Of a stretch of DNA of 64,000 bases, positions 39,350-51,983 are shown one piece after another. The number at the start of each line of letters is the position of its first letter. Position 1 is the first letter of the stretch. The notes under the pieces were generated by a model. It searched no databases. It saw nothing but the letters and a program-made list of their open reading frames with translations, and was not told the origin of the DNA. Origin of the DNA: Georgenia sp. TF02-10 (GTDB lineage Bacteria > Actinomycetota > Actinomycetes > Actinomycetales > Actinomycetaceae). The stretch covers positions 1,612,001-1,676,000 of the forward strand of contig NZ_CP094289.1 in assembly GCF_022759505.1 (NCBI RefSeq), given 5' to 3'. The translations under genes were made by a program, and so were the position numbers.

Positions 39350-40548
39350 GTGAGCCCTCGTTTCCGTCGTGCGCCAGCCGCGCCCGCGGTCGGCGCCACC
39401 GGACCGGCCCGGGTGGACGCCCGCACCAAGAACCTGACCAAGCGGCTGCGGCCGGGCGACGTCGCCGTCATCGACCACGAGGACCTCGACCGCGTCTCCG
39501 CCGAGGCGCTGGTCGCCTGCCGGCCCGCGGCGGTCCTCAACGCCGCCCGGTCCACCTCCGGGCGCTACCCCAACCTCGGCCCCGGCATCCTGGTCGAGGC
39601 CGGCGTCCCGCTGGTGGACGACCTCGGCCCCGCCGTGATGGCCGTCCCGGAGGGGCAGCCGCTCACCGTCGACGGCGGCCAGGTCCGCTCCGGGGAGACC
39701 CTGGTCGCCGAGGGCGCCGCGCAGGACGCCGCGAGCGTGGAGGCCGCGATGGCCGCCGCCCGCGAGGGCCTGTCGGTGCGCCTGGAGGCGTTCGCCGCCA
39801 ACACGATGGACTACGTCCAGCGCGAGCGGGACCTCCTCCTCGACGGCGTCGGGGTGCCCAAGGTCCGCACCAAGTTCGAGGGCCGGCACGTCCTGGTGGT
39901 GGTGCGCGGGTACCACTACAAGGAGGACCTGGCGATGCTGCGGTCCTACATCCGGGAGTACCGCCCGCTGCTCGTCGGGGTCGACGGCGGCGCCGACGCG
40001 ATCCTGGAGGCCGGCTGGACCCCGGACATGATCGTCGGGGACATGGACTCCGTCTCGGACAAGGCGCTCACCTCCGGCGCGGAGGTCGTCGTGCACGCCT
40101 ACCGGGACGGCCGGGCCCCGGGGCGGGAACGGGTGGAGAAGCTCGGCGTCCCGCACGTCGTCTTCCCCGCCACCGGCACCAGCGAGGACGTGGCCATGCT
40201 GCTGGCCGACGACTCCGGCGCCGAGTTCATCGTCGCCGTCGGCACCCACGACACCCTCATCGAGTTCCTCGACAAGGGCCGCTCCGGGATGGCCTCGACC
40301 TTCCTCACCCGGCTGCGGGTGGGCAGCAAGCTCATCGACGCCAAGGGGTCTCCCGGCTGTACCGCGCCCGCATCTCCACCTGGCGCCTGGTGCTGCTGGC
40401 CCTGGCCGGGCTGCTCGCCCTCGTCGTCGCGCTCGCCGCCACCAACGTGGGGCAGACCCTCTTCGGGCTGTCCGGGGCCTGGTGGGACGACGTCGTGAAC
40501 GTCTTCCGGTCGCTCCTCGGGCTCGCGCCCTCCTCGCCGACCGCCTAA
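39350..40548 (+). pseudogene. steA: SteA-like cytokinetic-ring protein gene with one -1 frameshift
   Basis: The frame from GTG 39350 encodes 333 residues of the SteA family (TKNLTKRLRPGDVAVIDHEDLDR, ARSTSGRYPNLGP, GVDGGADAILEAGW, IVGDMDSVSD, EFLDKGRSGMASTFLTRLRVGSKLIDAKG). At 40344-40349 (AAGGGGTCTC) one base is missing relative to KG-VSRLYRARISTW. From 40348 the correct frame gives the C-terminal membrane helix LVLLALAGLLALVVALA and ends at TAA 40546-40548, for about 399 residues. Without correction the protein ends at 40498 with an unrelated tail. In Corynebacterium SteA works with SteB at septation. In Mycobacterium the gene (Rv1697) lies between recN and mctB, as here. Confidence 0.82.
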
Positions 40549-40572
40549 AGAGAAACTGAAACTGGACAGCGC

Positions 40573-41704
40573 ATGATCGACTTCCGTTACCACCTCGTCT
40601 CCCTCATCGCGGTGTTCCTCGCCCTGGCGGTGGGCATCGTGCTGGGCGCCGGCCCGCTGCGGGACACCATCGGCGACACCCTCACCGGCCAGGTGCAGGA
40701 CCTGCGCGCGGACCGGGAGCGGCTGCGCGGGGAGCTCGAGGCCACCGGCCTGGAGGTCGCCGAGCGGACCGCCTACCTGGAGGAGTCGGCGCCGGTGCTG
40801 CTGGACGGGGCGCTGACCGGCCAGCGGGTGGCCCTGGTCACCCTGCCCGGCACCGACGGGGAGGACGTGGAGACCGTCCGGGAGCGGCTGTCCCAGGCCG
40901 GCGCCCAGGCTCGTCGCCGAGGTCGCCGTCACCGACGCCTGGGCCGACCCGGAGACCGCCTCCTTCCGGCAGACCTTCGCCACCCAGCTCCTCGGCTACC
41001 TCGACCCGGCCCCGGCCGCGGACGCCGGCACGGAGAGCATCTTCGGGTACGCCCTGGCGCAGGCGCTGACCGGCGCCGGTGCCGACGGCGCCCCCAGCGA
41101 CGCGGCCACCACCCTGCTGGACCTGCTCACCTCCACCGACGACCCGCTGGTCACGGTGACCACCGAGCCCTCCGCGGCCGCCCACGGCACGCTCCTGGTG
41201 GGCCCGCGGCCGGCCGAGGAGCCGGACGCGGCGGAGGAGGAGACGGCCGAGGCCGACGCCGAGGCCGCGGTGCTCGCGGCGCAGGTGCGCCTCGCCGAGG
41301 CCCTGGCCCGGACCACCGGGTCCGCCACCGTCGGGGCCGCCGCCAGCGACCGGGACCTGGTCACCGCCGTCCGGGCCGACGACGCGGCCGGCGGCAGCGT
41401 GACCACGGTGGACTCGGTCGGCGAGGCCACCGCCGGCATCTCCGCCCCGCTCGCCCTCGCCGTCGCCCTCTCCGGCGGCCACGACGCCTTCGGGTTCGCC
41501 ACCGGGGCGGAGGTGGCGGTGCCGCCCCGGGTCGAGCTCGACCGGCCCGAGGAGCCGACGGCGGAGCCCGCGGACCCCGCCGCGGAGGCCGCCACGGCGG
41601 AGGCCGGCCCGACGGACGCCGCCGGCGACGGCGCGGGCAGCGCCGACCAGGCCGCCACCGAGGCCGGGGGCGAGGAGGCCGACCCCGTCGACGAGGCGGC
41701 ATGA
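40573..41704 (+). pseudogene. mctB: MctB/SteB-like copper-transport or septal protein gene with one +1 frameshift
   Basis: MIDFRYHLVSLIAVFLALAVGIVLGAGPL is the conserved N-terminal membrane segment of the MctB family, followed by a coiled coil (VQDLRADRERLRGELEATG). After codon 112 the frame shifts: CCCAGGCTC at 40904-40912 has one extra G against the expected CAG-CTC (AQ-LVAEVAVTDAW). The second frame continues through FGYALAQALTGAGAD, GTLLVGPRP and VALSGGHDAFGFATGAEV to the stop at 41702-41704, about 376 residues in all. The last 60 residues are an Ala/Glu/Asp-rich tail. MctB limits copper build-up in Mycobacterium; the corynebacterial relative is SteB. Which role applies here is open. Confidence 0.82.
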
Positions 41705-42630
41705 GCCGCCCCCGCGACGTCCTCGCCCCGGCCCTCGCCGGTGCCGGGGCCACCGCCCTGGCCGGCGCCGCGCTGGCGGCCCGGCCGCCGCTCGGCCGGG
41801 CCCGGTGGGAGCGGACCAACTACGCCGGCCGGCAGGTCTCCTTGCTCGGCGGGGCCGCCGCGGCGGCCGGCACGGTGCTCGGCGCCCTGGCCACCGCGGC
41901 CCTGAGCGCCGGGCAGGGCGGCGGCCGCCCGGACCGCCCCCCGGCCGGGCCCGGGCCGGCAGACGTGCCCCGGGTGGCCACCGCCGCCGCCCTCGCCGCC
42001 GCCGCCAGCGGGGCGCTCGGGCTGCTGGACGACCTCACCGAAGACCCCGCCGGCGCCGCCAAGGGCCTGCGCGGCCACCTCGGCGCCCTCGCCCGCGGGC
42101 AGGTCACCACCGGCGCGCTGAAGCTGGTCGGCATCGGCGCCGCGTCGCTGGCCGCGGCCGCCGTCGTCACCCCGGCGACGACGCCCGGCCGGGCCGCCGT
42201 GACGACGCCCGCCCGGGCCGGTGCGGTGCTGGCCGGCGGCGCCCTGGTCGCCGGCACCGCCAACCTGCACAACCTCTTCGACCTGCGCCCCGGCCGCACC
42301 CTGAAGGTCGCCACCGCCCTGAGCGTCCCGCTCGCCCTGGCCCGGCCCGGGTCGGCCCCGTCCGCCGTCGCCGCGACCGCGGCCGGCGTCGCCGCCGCCG
42401 CGCTGCCCGCCGACCTCGCCGAGCGGACCATGCTCGGCGACACCGGCGCCAACGCCGTCGGGACCCTGGTCGGCGTCGCGCTGGCCGCCCACCCCTCCGC
42501 CGCGCTGCGCGGCGCCGCGCTGACCGGCGTCGTCGCGCTGACCCTGCTGAGCGAGCGGGTGAGCTTCTCCCGGGTGATCGACGCCGTCCCGGCGCTGCGG
42601 GCCGCGGACCGGCTCGGCCGGCGGCGCTGA
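41701..42630 (+). CDS. MraY/WecA-like polytopic membrane protein
   Basis: A 309-residue, strongly hydrophobic protein that looks like a divergent member of the polyprenyl-phosphate N-acetylhexosamine-1-phosphate transferase family. It keeps GLLDDLTED (compare the Asp-rich FLDD loop), KGLRGHLGALARGQVTTGALKLVGIG, NLHNLFDLRPGR (compare N-x-x-N-x-x-D-G-x-D-G) and MLGDTGANAVGTLVG (compare GDTGS). Some catalytic positions therefore differ from true MraY. The ATG overlaps the mctB stop by four bases. It sits with a MurJ-like flippase and a glycosyltransferase, so a role in lipid-linked glycan assembly is plausible, but no substrate can be named. Confidence 0.75.
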   Translation: MSRPRDVLAPALAGAGATALAGAALAARPPLGRARWERTNYAGRQVSLLGGAAAAAGTVLGALATAALSAGQGGGRPDRPPAGPGPADVPRVATAAALAAAASGALGLLDDLTEDPAGAAKGLRGHLGALARGQVTTGALKLVGIGAASLAAAAVVTPATTPGRAAVTTPARAGAVLAGGALVAGTANLHNLFDLRPGRTLKVATALSVPLALARPGSAPSAVAATAAGVAAAALPADLAERTMLGDTGANAVGTLVGVALAAHPSAALRGAALTGVVALTLLSERVSFSRVIDAVPALRAADRLGRRR

Positions 42631-42635
42631 CCGCC

Positions 42636-44447
42636 GTGGCCACCCGCCGCGCGCTCGGCGGCGTCCTCGGCGCCGCGGGGCTCATCGCCGTCCTCACCCT
42701 GGCCTCCCGCGCGGTGGGGTTCGTCCGCTGGCTGGTGCAGTCCTGGACCCTGGGCGCCACCAGCGCCGGCACGGCCTACGAGACCGCCAACACCATCCCC
42801 AACGTGCTGTTCGAGGTGGCCGCCGGCGGGGCGCTGGCCGGCGCCGTCGTCCCGCTGCTCGCCGTGCCGCTGGCCCGGCACCTGCGCGCCGAGGCGAGCC
42901 GGACCGCCTCGGCGCTGCTCGGCTGGACGCTGCTCGTCCTGCTCCCGCTCGCCGCCCTGGTGGCGCTGCTCGCCGGGCCGGTCGCCGGGCTGCTCCTGCC
43001 CGCCGGCGCCGACCCCGCCCAGCGCGCCCTGGCCGAGACGTTCCTGCGGGTCTTCGCCCTGCAGGTCCCGCTCTACGGCGTCGGGGTGGTCCTCTCCGGG
43101 GTCCTCCAGGCCCACCAGCGGTTCCTCTGGCCGGCCCTGGCGCCGTTGCTCTCCTCGGTGGTCGTGATCGGCGCCTACGTGGCGTTCGGCGTGCTCGCCG
43201 CGGGCCGGCAGGACGACCCGGCGGCGCTGCCCGGCGCCGCCGTCGCCTGGCTCGCCTGGGGCACCACCGCCGGGGTCGCCGCGATGAGCCTGTGCCAGCT
43301 GGTCCCGGCGCTGCGCACCGGCACCGCCCTGCGCCCCGCGCTGCGCTTCCCGCCCGGGGTGGCGCGCCGGGCCGGGCGGCTGGCTGCCGCCGGGCTGGGC
43401 GCCCTGCTCGCCCAGCAGGTCAGCGTCCTGGTGGTGCTCTACCTGGCCAACACCTACGGCGGGACGGGCACCATCAACGTCTACCGCTACGCCCAGGCGG
43501 TGTACTTCCTGCCCTACGCCGTCCTCGCCGTGCCGCTGTCCACCGCCGTCTTCCCGCGGCTGTCCGAGCGGGCCGGCACCGGGGACCGGCCGGGCTTCGC
43601 GGCCATGGCCGCCGGCTCCACCCGCCTGGTGGTCGCCGCCGCGCTCCTCGGCGGGGCGCTGCTGGTCGCCGTCGCCCCGGCCGCCACCGCCGTGTTCTCG
43701 CTGCGGGCCGACATGGCCGGGATGACCGCCGCCATCACCTGGTTCGCGCCCGGCGTCGTGGGGTACGCCCTGGTCTTCCACCTCACCCGGGCGCTGTACG
43801 CCGTCGACCAGGGCCGCGCCGCGGTGCTGGCGACGGCGACCGGGTGGGCGGCCGTCTCCCTCGCCTCCTGGGCCGGCGCGCAGGCCCTGGCCGGCGACGG
43901 CGCGGACGGCCCGGCCACCCTGGTCGCCCTGGCGGTGGGCTCGAGCGTGGGCATGACGGTGGCCGGGATCCTGCTCCTGGCCGCCCTGCGCCGGGCCGCC
44001 GGGGCCGGGGTGCTCGCCGGGCTGGCCCGCACCCTGGCCGTCGCCGGGGCCGGCGCGGTCCTCGGCGCCGCCGCCGGCCGGTGGGTGGTGGGCGCCGTCC
44101 TCGGCGCCGCCGGCACCGGGCTGGGCGGGGCGGTCCTCGCGGCCGTGCCCGGCGCCGTCGTCACCGCCGCGGCGGTGGCCCTGGCGGTGGCCGCCGCGGA
44201 CCGGACCACTCTGCGGGTCCGAGGCTGGGCGACCGAGGACGGCGGCGGCGCGGGGGAGGGGCGGCCCGGCCCGGCGACCGAGAGGGACGGCCCGTCCGAC
44301 AGGGGCGCACCGGCGGAGGCACGGCCCGGTCTGCCCGCCGCGGACGACGCCCGGGTGGGACGGCGGCCCGGCCCGCCGGGCGAGGGGGACGCCGCCGCCC
44401 GGCGGCCAGGCCCGGCCGGCGAGGACGGGGATACCACCCGCCGCTGA
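42636..44447 (+). CDS. murJ: MurJ/MviN-family lipid flippase-like membrane protein
   Basis: A 603-residue protein with about 14 hydrophobic segments. TLASRAVGFVRWLVQSWTLG and ANTIPNVLFEVAAGGALAGAVVPLLA match the start of the MviN/MurJ family, and VYRYAQAVYFLPYAVLAVPLSTAVFPRLSE is its central signature. MurJ flips lipid II across the membrane. This copy ends in a 75-residue soluble tail rich in Arg, Pro, Gly and Glu with ARRPGPAGED-type repeats. Actinobacteria often carry a second MurJ-like protein near the replication origin (MviN of the wag31/cwlM region), so this could be a paralogue with another lipid-linked cargo. The GTG is six bases after the upstream stop. Confidence 0.82.
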   Translation: MATRRALGGVLGAAGLIAVLTLASRAVGFVRWLVQSWTLGATSAGTAYETANTIPNVLFEVAAGGALAGAVVPLLAVPLARHLRAEASRTASALLGWTLLVLLPLAALVALLAGPVAGLLLPAGADPAQRALAETFLRVFALQVPLYGVGVVLSGVLQAHQRFLWPALAPLLSSVVVIGAYVAFGVLAAGRQDDPAALPGAAVAWLAWGTTAGVAAMSLCQLVPALRTGTALRPALRFPPGVARRAGRLAAAGLGALLAQQVSVLVVLYLANTYGGTGTINVYRYAQAVYFLPYAVLAVPLSTAVFPRLSERAGTGDRPGFAAMAAGSTRLVVAAALLGGALLVAVAPAATAVFSLRADMAGMTAAITWFAPGVVGYALVFHLTRALYAVDQGRAAVLATATGWAAVSLASWAGAQALAGDGADGPATLVALAVGSSVGMTVAGILLLAALRRAAGAGVLAGLARTLAVAGAGAVLGAAAGRWVVGAVLGAAGTGLGGAVLAAVPGAVVTAAAVALAVAAADRTTLRVRGWATEDGGGAGEGRPGPATERDGPSDRGAPAEARPGLPAADDARVGRRPGPPGEGDAAARRPGPAGEDGDTTRR

Positions 44448-44483
44448 GCCATACTGGGGGACCACCGAGGAGACGAGGCAGGC

Positions 44484-48110
<3,627 letters not shown>

Positions 48111-48211
48111 GCCTCTACTCTCTCACCAGGGTCTCGAGCTTCCTCGGCAGCAGCCGGACGTCCGCGGCGCTGCGCCGGCGCTGCGCCGGAGCCTCGCCGA
48201 CCGGCGCGTGA

Positions 48212-48655
48212 GGAGGCACCGCCGCGAGTTCGCTGTCCGCACGCCTCGCCGCCGTCGTCGACGCCCTGCCGCTGCACCCGGGGATCCGGGTGCTGGAGAT
48301 CGGCGGGGCGCCGGGCGCCGCGGCGAGGGCGGTCGCGCGACGCATCGGGACCGGCCACATCCTGGTCATCGACCGGTCCGCGGCGGGGGTCGCGCAGGTC
48401 GAGCGGAACGCGGCCGACGAGATCGCCTCCGGCCGGCTCAGCGTGCGGCACGTCGCCGCGGAGGACTTCGCGCTGCTGCCGTCCGAGGAACCGTTCGACC
48501 TGGCGTTCGCGATCCGGGTCGGCGCGCTCGACGGACGGCACCCGGAGGCGGGGCCTGCCGCGAGCCGACGCATCGCCGCCGCGCTCACCCCTCGGGGCCG
48601 GCTCTTCGCCGACGGTGGCGACCCGCTGCGGGAGATCGACCTGCGCCGCCCCTGA
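48212..48655 (+). pseudogene. Class I SAM-dependent methyltransferase without a clear start codon
   Basis: The open stretch from the in-frame stop at 48209-48211 to 48655 encodes about 147 residues with SLSARLAAVVDALPLHPGIRVLEIGGAPGAAARAVARRIGTGHILVIDRS, a methyltransferase SAM fold, then DLAFAIRVGALDGRHPE and LTPRGRLFADGGDPLREI. The homologous start should lie near 48225, just after GAGGAGG at 48210-48216, but no ATG, GTG or TTG is present there. The first usable codon is GTG at 48290, inside the SAM motif, which would remove one helix. The usual GCGPG loop reads GGAPG. I treat it as decayed or 5'-truncated; a start at 48290 is the alternative. Confidence 0.55.
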
Positions 48656-48772
48656 GGCTCCACGCCCACGCCCACGCCCTCCGGCCCGGCGCCCGGGCGC
48701 GTCGGCGCCCGCGCGACGGCGTCCTCGTCGGCTGGACGCGGCTCGTTCGCTGCCGGGACCTCGGTGGCCGCG

Positions 48773-49798
48773 CTAGACGCCGGCCGCCGCCGGGGCCGGG
48801 GCGTCCGCGCGGGCGTACAGCGCCCCGCAGGCGAACGTCGCGGCGGTGACCAGCAGCGCGGCGCCGAGCATGTGCAGGCCCACCAGCACCTCGGGCAGGC
48901 CGGTGAAGTACTGGACGTAGCCGATCACGCCCTCCACCGCGGTGACCGCGACCAGCGCCCACCAGGCCCGCCGGACGCCGCCCGGCACCCGGCGCCGGTG
49001 CAGCACCACCAGCCCGGCCACGACCACGAGCACGAACAGCCACACCGCCGACGCGTGCGCCCTGGTGACGACCAGCGGGTCGAGCGCGTAGCGGAAGCCC
49101 TGGTCCTCGTCCCCGGAGTGCGGGCCGGTGCCGGTCACCACGGTGCCGAGGGCGACGACGACGGCGGCCGCGGCGGCCAGCAGCCACGGCAGGGCCCGCG
49201 CGGGGCCGGTCAGCAGCGGGACGGCCGGCCCGTCGCCGGCGCGGAGCCGCACCAGCAGGTACGCCGAGACGGCGACCAGCGCGAGGGAGATGAGCATGTG
49301 CGACCCGACGATCGCCGGGTGCAGGTCGTACCAGACGGTGATGCCGCCGATGACCGCCTGCAGCGCGATGCCCGCCAGCACGAACCACGCCAGGCGGCGC
49401 ACGCCTGGCGGCCGGGACGCCGTCGGCTCACGCCGGTAGAGCGCCCAGAGCAGGGCGACGGCGACGACGCTGAGCACCCCGGTCATCGTCCGGTTGCCGA
49501 ACTCGATGAACGGGTGGATCGTCGTCGCCTCGTGCAGCACCGGGGTGAACGAGCCCGGCTCGCACATCGGCCAGGTGGAGCAGCCCAGGCCGGACCCGGT
49601 CAGCCGGACCGCGCCGCCGGTGACGACGATGGCGACCTGCGCGAGGAGGTTGGCCACGGCCAGCCCCCAGGTGAGCCGGTCCACCCGGCCGCCCGTCGGG
49701 CGGCCGGGGCGGGCCGGGCCGCCGGGTCCGGCAGTCCCGGCGGGGGTGCCGCGCCCGGCAGTCCCGGTGCGGCGGCGGGGGTCGGTCGCGGTGCTCAC
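48773..49798 (-). CDS. ctaA: Haem A synthase (COX15/CtaA family)
   Basis: A 341-residue membrane protein with eight hydrophobic segments. It has GGAVRLTGSGLGCSTWPMCEPGSF near residues 60-83 with the conserved cysteine pair in the first outer loop, HPFIEFGNRTMTG and HMLISLALVA with haem-ligand histidines, and RAHASAVWLFV and GLHMLGAALLV in the second half. It oxidises haem O to haem A for the aa3 oxidase. The GTG at 49798 follows TACCCT by six bases, a leaderless start that shares TAC-S-CT-GGTGCG-GTG with the ABC gene at 51772. In Actinobacteria ctaA is commonly next to these ABC genes and the suf operon. Confidence 0.93.
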   Translation of the reverse strand: MSTATDPRRRTGTAGRGTPAGTAGPGGPARPGRPTGGRVDRLTWGLAVANLLAQVAIVVTGGAVRLTGSGLGCSTWPMCEPGSFTPVLHEATTIHPFIEFGNRTMTGVLSVVAVALLWALYRREPTASRPPGVRRLAWFVLAGIALQAVIGGITVWYDLHPAIVGSHMLISLALVAVSAYLLVRLRAGDGPAVPLLTGPARALPWLLAAAAAVVVALGTVVTGTGPHSGDEDQGFRYALDPLVVTRAHASAVWLFVLVVVAGLVVLHRRRVPGGVRRAWWALVAVTAVEGVIGYVQYFTGLPEVLVGLHMLGAALLVTAATFACGALYARADAPAPAAAGV

Positions 49799-49862
49799 CG
49801 CACCAGGGTACGGGGGCACCGGTCCGCCGCGGCGGCGCCCCGGCCCGGCCGCCGGCCGCGGC

Positions 49863-50753
49863 TCAGTCCCACCGGAACAGCCGCGCCGCCAGCCAGCCGG
49901 CCACCACCGTCCAGACCAGCAGGACGGCGACCGCGCCGAGGTCGAGCCGGCCGGTCACGGCCAGGGTGCGCAGGCCCTCGCCGAGCGCGCCGGAGGGCAG
50001 GAAGGAGGCGACGGCGGCGACCGGAGCCGGCAGGGCGGCCAGCGGGAGGAGCAGGCCGCCGCCGCCGGCCAGCAGGATCCACAGCAGGTTCGCGACGGCG
50101 AGCACCGCCTCGGCCCGGAGCGTCCCGCCGAGCAGCATCGCCAGGGCCACGAAGGCCGCCGTGCCGAGCAGCACCAGCACCGCCCCGCCCGCCGCGGCAC
50201 CGACGGCGAGCCCGCCGGCCGGCCGCCAGCCGAGGGCCGCGGCGACGGCCAGGAGCACGAGGACCTGGACCACCACCACGCACAGCACCGCGCCGAGCCG
50301 CCCGGCCAGCAGGCCGCGCGGGCCCAGCGGGGTGGTGGCGAGCATCCGCAGCACCCCCCACCGGCGGTCGAAGGCGAGGGCGATCGCCTGGGAGGTGAGC
50401 TGGGCGGCGACCGCCAGCGCCAGGGCGCTCGCCACCGCGGCCGCCGGCCGGGGCTCCGGCAGCGGCACCACCTCGGTGCGCAGCAGCACCACCAGGGCGA
50501 GCACCGGGAGCACGAGGGTGAGCAGCAGCTGCTCCCCGTTGCGGAGCACGGCGGCGGTCTCGAACCGGGTCTGGGCCAGCACCCGCCGGGCCGCGCCCGC
50601 GGCCCCGCCGCGGACCGTCCCGGGGCCGCCCGCCCCGCGGCCGCCCGCCCCGCGGCCGCCCGTACCAGTGCCGCCCGTCCCGGGGCCGCCCGTACCGGGG
50701 GCGGGGTTGCCGGGGCCGAGGGTGCCGCCGGGCCGGCCGACGTCGGCCGTCAT
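49863..50753 (-). CDS. ABC-2 type transporter permease
   Basis: A 296-residue membrane protein. After a 50-residue Gly/Thr/Arg repeat-rich N-terminus (GTGG and GAGGRGAGG units) there are about six membrane helices, with LAFDRRWGVLRMLATTPLGPRGLLAGRL as the ABC-2 coupling region. The ATG at 50753 overlaps the ATPase stop by four bases. It corresponds by position to the permease Rv1457c of Mycobacterium, upstream of sufR. The cargo is unknown; the fixed position beside ctaA and suf suggests a link to haem, redox cofactors or their stress, which is inference. Confidence 0.88.
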   Translation of the reverse strand: MTADVGRPGGTLGPGNPAPGTGGPGTGGTGTGGRGAGGRGAGGPGTVRGGAAGAARRVLAQTRFETAAVLRNGEQLLLTLVLPVLALVVLLRTEVVPLPEPRPAAAVASALALAVAAQLTSQAIALAFDRRWGVLRMLATTPLGPRGLLAGRLGAVLCVVVVQVLVLLAVAAALGWRPAGGLAVGAAAGGAVLVLLGTAAFVALAMLLGGTLRAEAVLAVANLLWILLAGGGGLLLPLAALPAPVAAVASFLPSGALGEGLRTLAVTGRLDLGAVAVLLVWTVVAGWLAARLFRWD

Positions 50754-51772
50754 GGCTGCTCCTCGGGGCGCAGCGGGCGCCCGGTCAGGTCCAGGAAGGC
50801 GTCCTCCAGGGTGCGGCGGTGGACGGCCACGGTCGCCGCCGGGCGGCCGGCGGCGGCCAGCGCGGTCGCCACGGCGGCGAGCGCGCCGGCGTCGGCCGCG
50901 CCGGTCACCGTCACCCACGCGCCGGCCGCCTGCACGGCCAGCCGCGGGTCACCGGCCAGGGCCGGGACCAGGGCGGCGGCGACCGCCGCCACGGTGTCGG
51001 GCGGGGCCGGCGTCACCCGCAGCTCGGCCGGCCCGGTGAGCTCGGCGGGGCTGCCCTCGGCCACGACCCGGCCGGCGTCGATGACGACCACGTGGTCGGC
51101 CAGCTCCTCCGCCTCGGCCATCAGGTGGGTGGTCAGCACGACCGAGGTGCCGCCGGCCCGCAGCTCGCGCAGCAGGTCCCACACGACCAGGCGGGCCTGC
51201 GGGTCCAGCCCGGCGGACGGCTCGTCGAGGAAGACCAGCTCGGGCCGCCCGACGACGGCGGCCGCCAGCGCCAGCCGCTGGCGCTGCCCGCCGGAGAGCC
51301 GGCGCACCGCGGTCCGCGCGACCTCCTCCAGCCCCAGCCGCGCGAGCAGCGCCGCCGGGTCCCCCGGGTCGGCGTGCAGCCGGGCGACGTGGGCGAGCAC
51401 GGCGCCAGCGCGCGGGGCCAGCGGCAGCCCGCCGTCCTGCAGCATGACCCCGACCCGGGCCCGGAGCGCGGCGTCGGCCCGCCGCGCGGACCGGTCCACG
51501 CCGAGGACCTCGACGGTGCCGCCGTCCGGGCGCCGCAGCCCCTCGCAGCACTCGATGGTCGTCGTCTTGCCGGCGCCGTTCGGGCCGAGCACGGCGGTGA
51601 CGGCGCCCGGGGCCGCGGTCAGGCTCAGCCCCCGGACCACCTCCCGGCCGCCGTAGGACTTGCGCAGGTCGCGCACGGCCAGCGCCGGCACCGGCGCAGC
51701 GGTCGCGGTGGCCGGCCGCGGGCGGGGGTCGGTGCCGACCGGCGCGCGCGGGTCGGCCTCGGGGACGGGCAC
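50750..51772 (-). CDS. ABC-2 type transporter ATP-binding protein
   Basis: A 340-residue ATPase of the drug/antibiotic export class. Walker A GPNGAGKTT is at residues 63-71, the signature LSGGQRQRLA follows, Walker B is LVFLDEPSAGLDP and the H-loop is TTHLMAEAEEL. The C-terminal 90 residues form the accessory domain common in this class. The GTG at 51772 lies six bases after TACGCT on this strand, so the transcript is probably leaderless. It forms an exporter with the permease that overlaps its stop, and is divergent from sufR. Confidence 0.9.
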   Translation of the reverse strand: MPVPEADPRAPVGTDPRPRPATATAAPVPALAVRDLRKSYGGREVVRGLSLTAAPGAVTAVLGPNGAGKTTTIECCEGLRRPDGGTVEVLGVDRSARRADAALRARVGVMLQDGGLPLAPRAGAVLAHVARLHADPGDPAALLARLGLEEVARTAVRRLSGGQRQRLALAAAVVGRPELVFLDEPSAGLDPQARLVVWDLLRELRAGGTSVVLTTHLMAEAEELADHVVVIDAGRVVAEGSPAELTGPAELRVTPAPPDTVAAVAAALVPALAGDPRLAVQAAGAWVTVTGAADAGALAAVATALAAAGRPAATVAVHRRTLEDAFLDLTGRPLRPEEQP

Positions 51773-51880
51773 CGCACCAGCGTAGGTCGCCTCGCGCACG
51801 CGGTCGCCCGGGTGGCGGCCGGCGCGACCGGGGCGCAGACCCGGCCCGCACCGGCGTGGCACCGGTCACACCGGCCGGGG

Positions 51881-51931
51881 TGAGGCTCGCCTTCCTTGCA
51901 CCCCGCCATTTAAGGAAGGACAATGTTTCCT
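51881..51931 (+). promoter_or_regulatory. sufR promoter with iron-box-like element and AGGAA-N9-TTCCT repeat
   Basis: TTGCAC (51896-51901) and GACAAT (51919-51924), 17 bases apart, form a promoter. TGAGGCTCGCCTTC at 51881-51894, just upstream of the -35, matches 10 of 14 bases of the IdeR/DtxR-type core TTAGGCTAGCCTAA. AGGAA (51913-51917) and TTCCT (51927-51931) flank the -10 and could be the SufR operator. None is verified. Confidence 0.5.
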
Positions 51932-51983
51932 ATTGGTCGGCCACCCCGGCCGTGCCCCACGACACCGGCGAGGAGGTCTGCCC

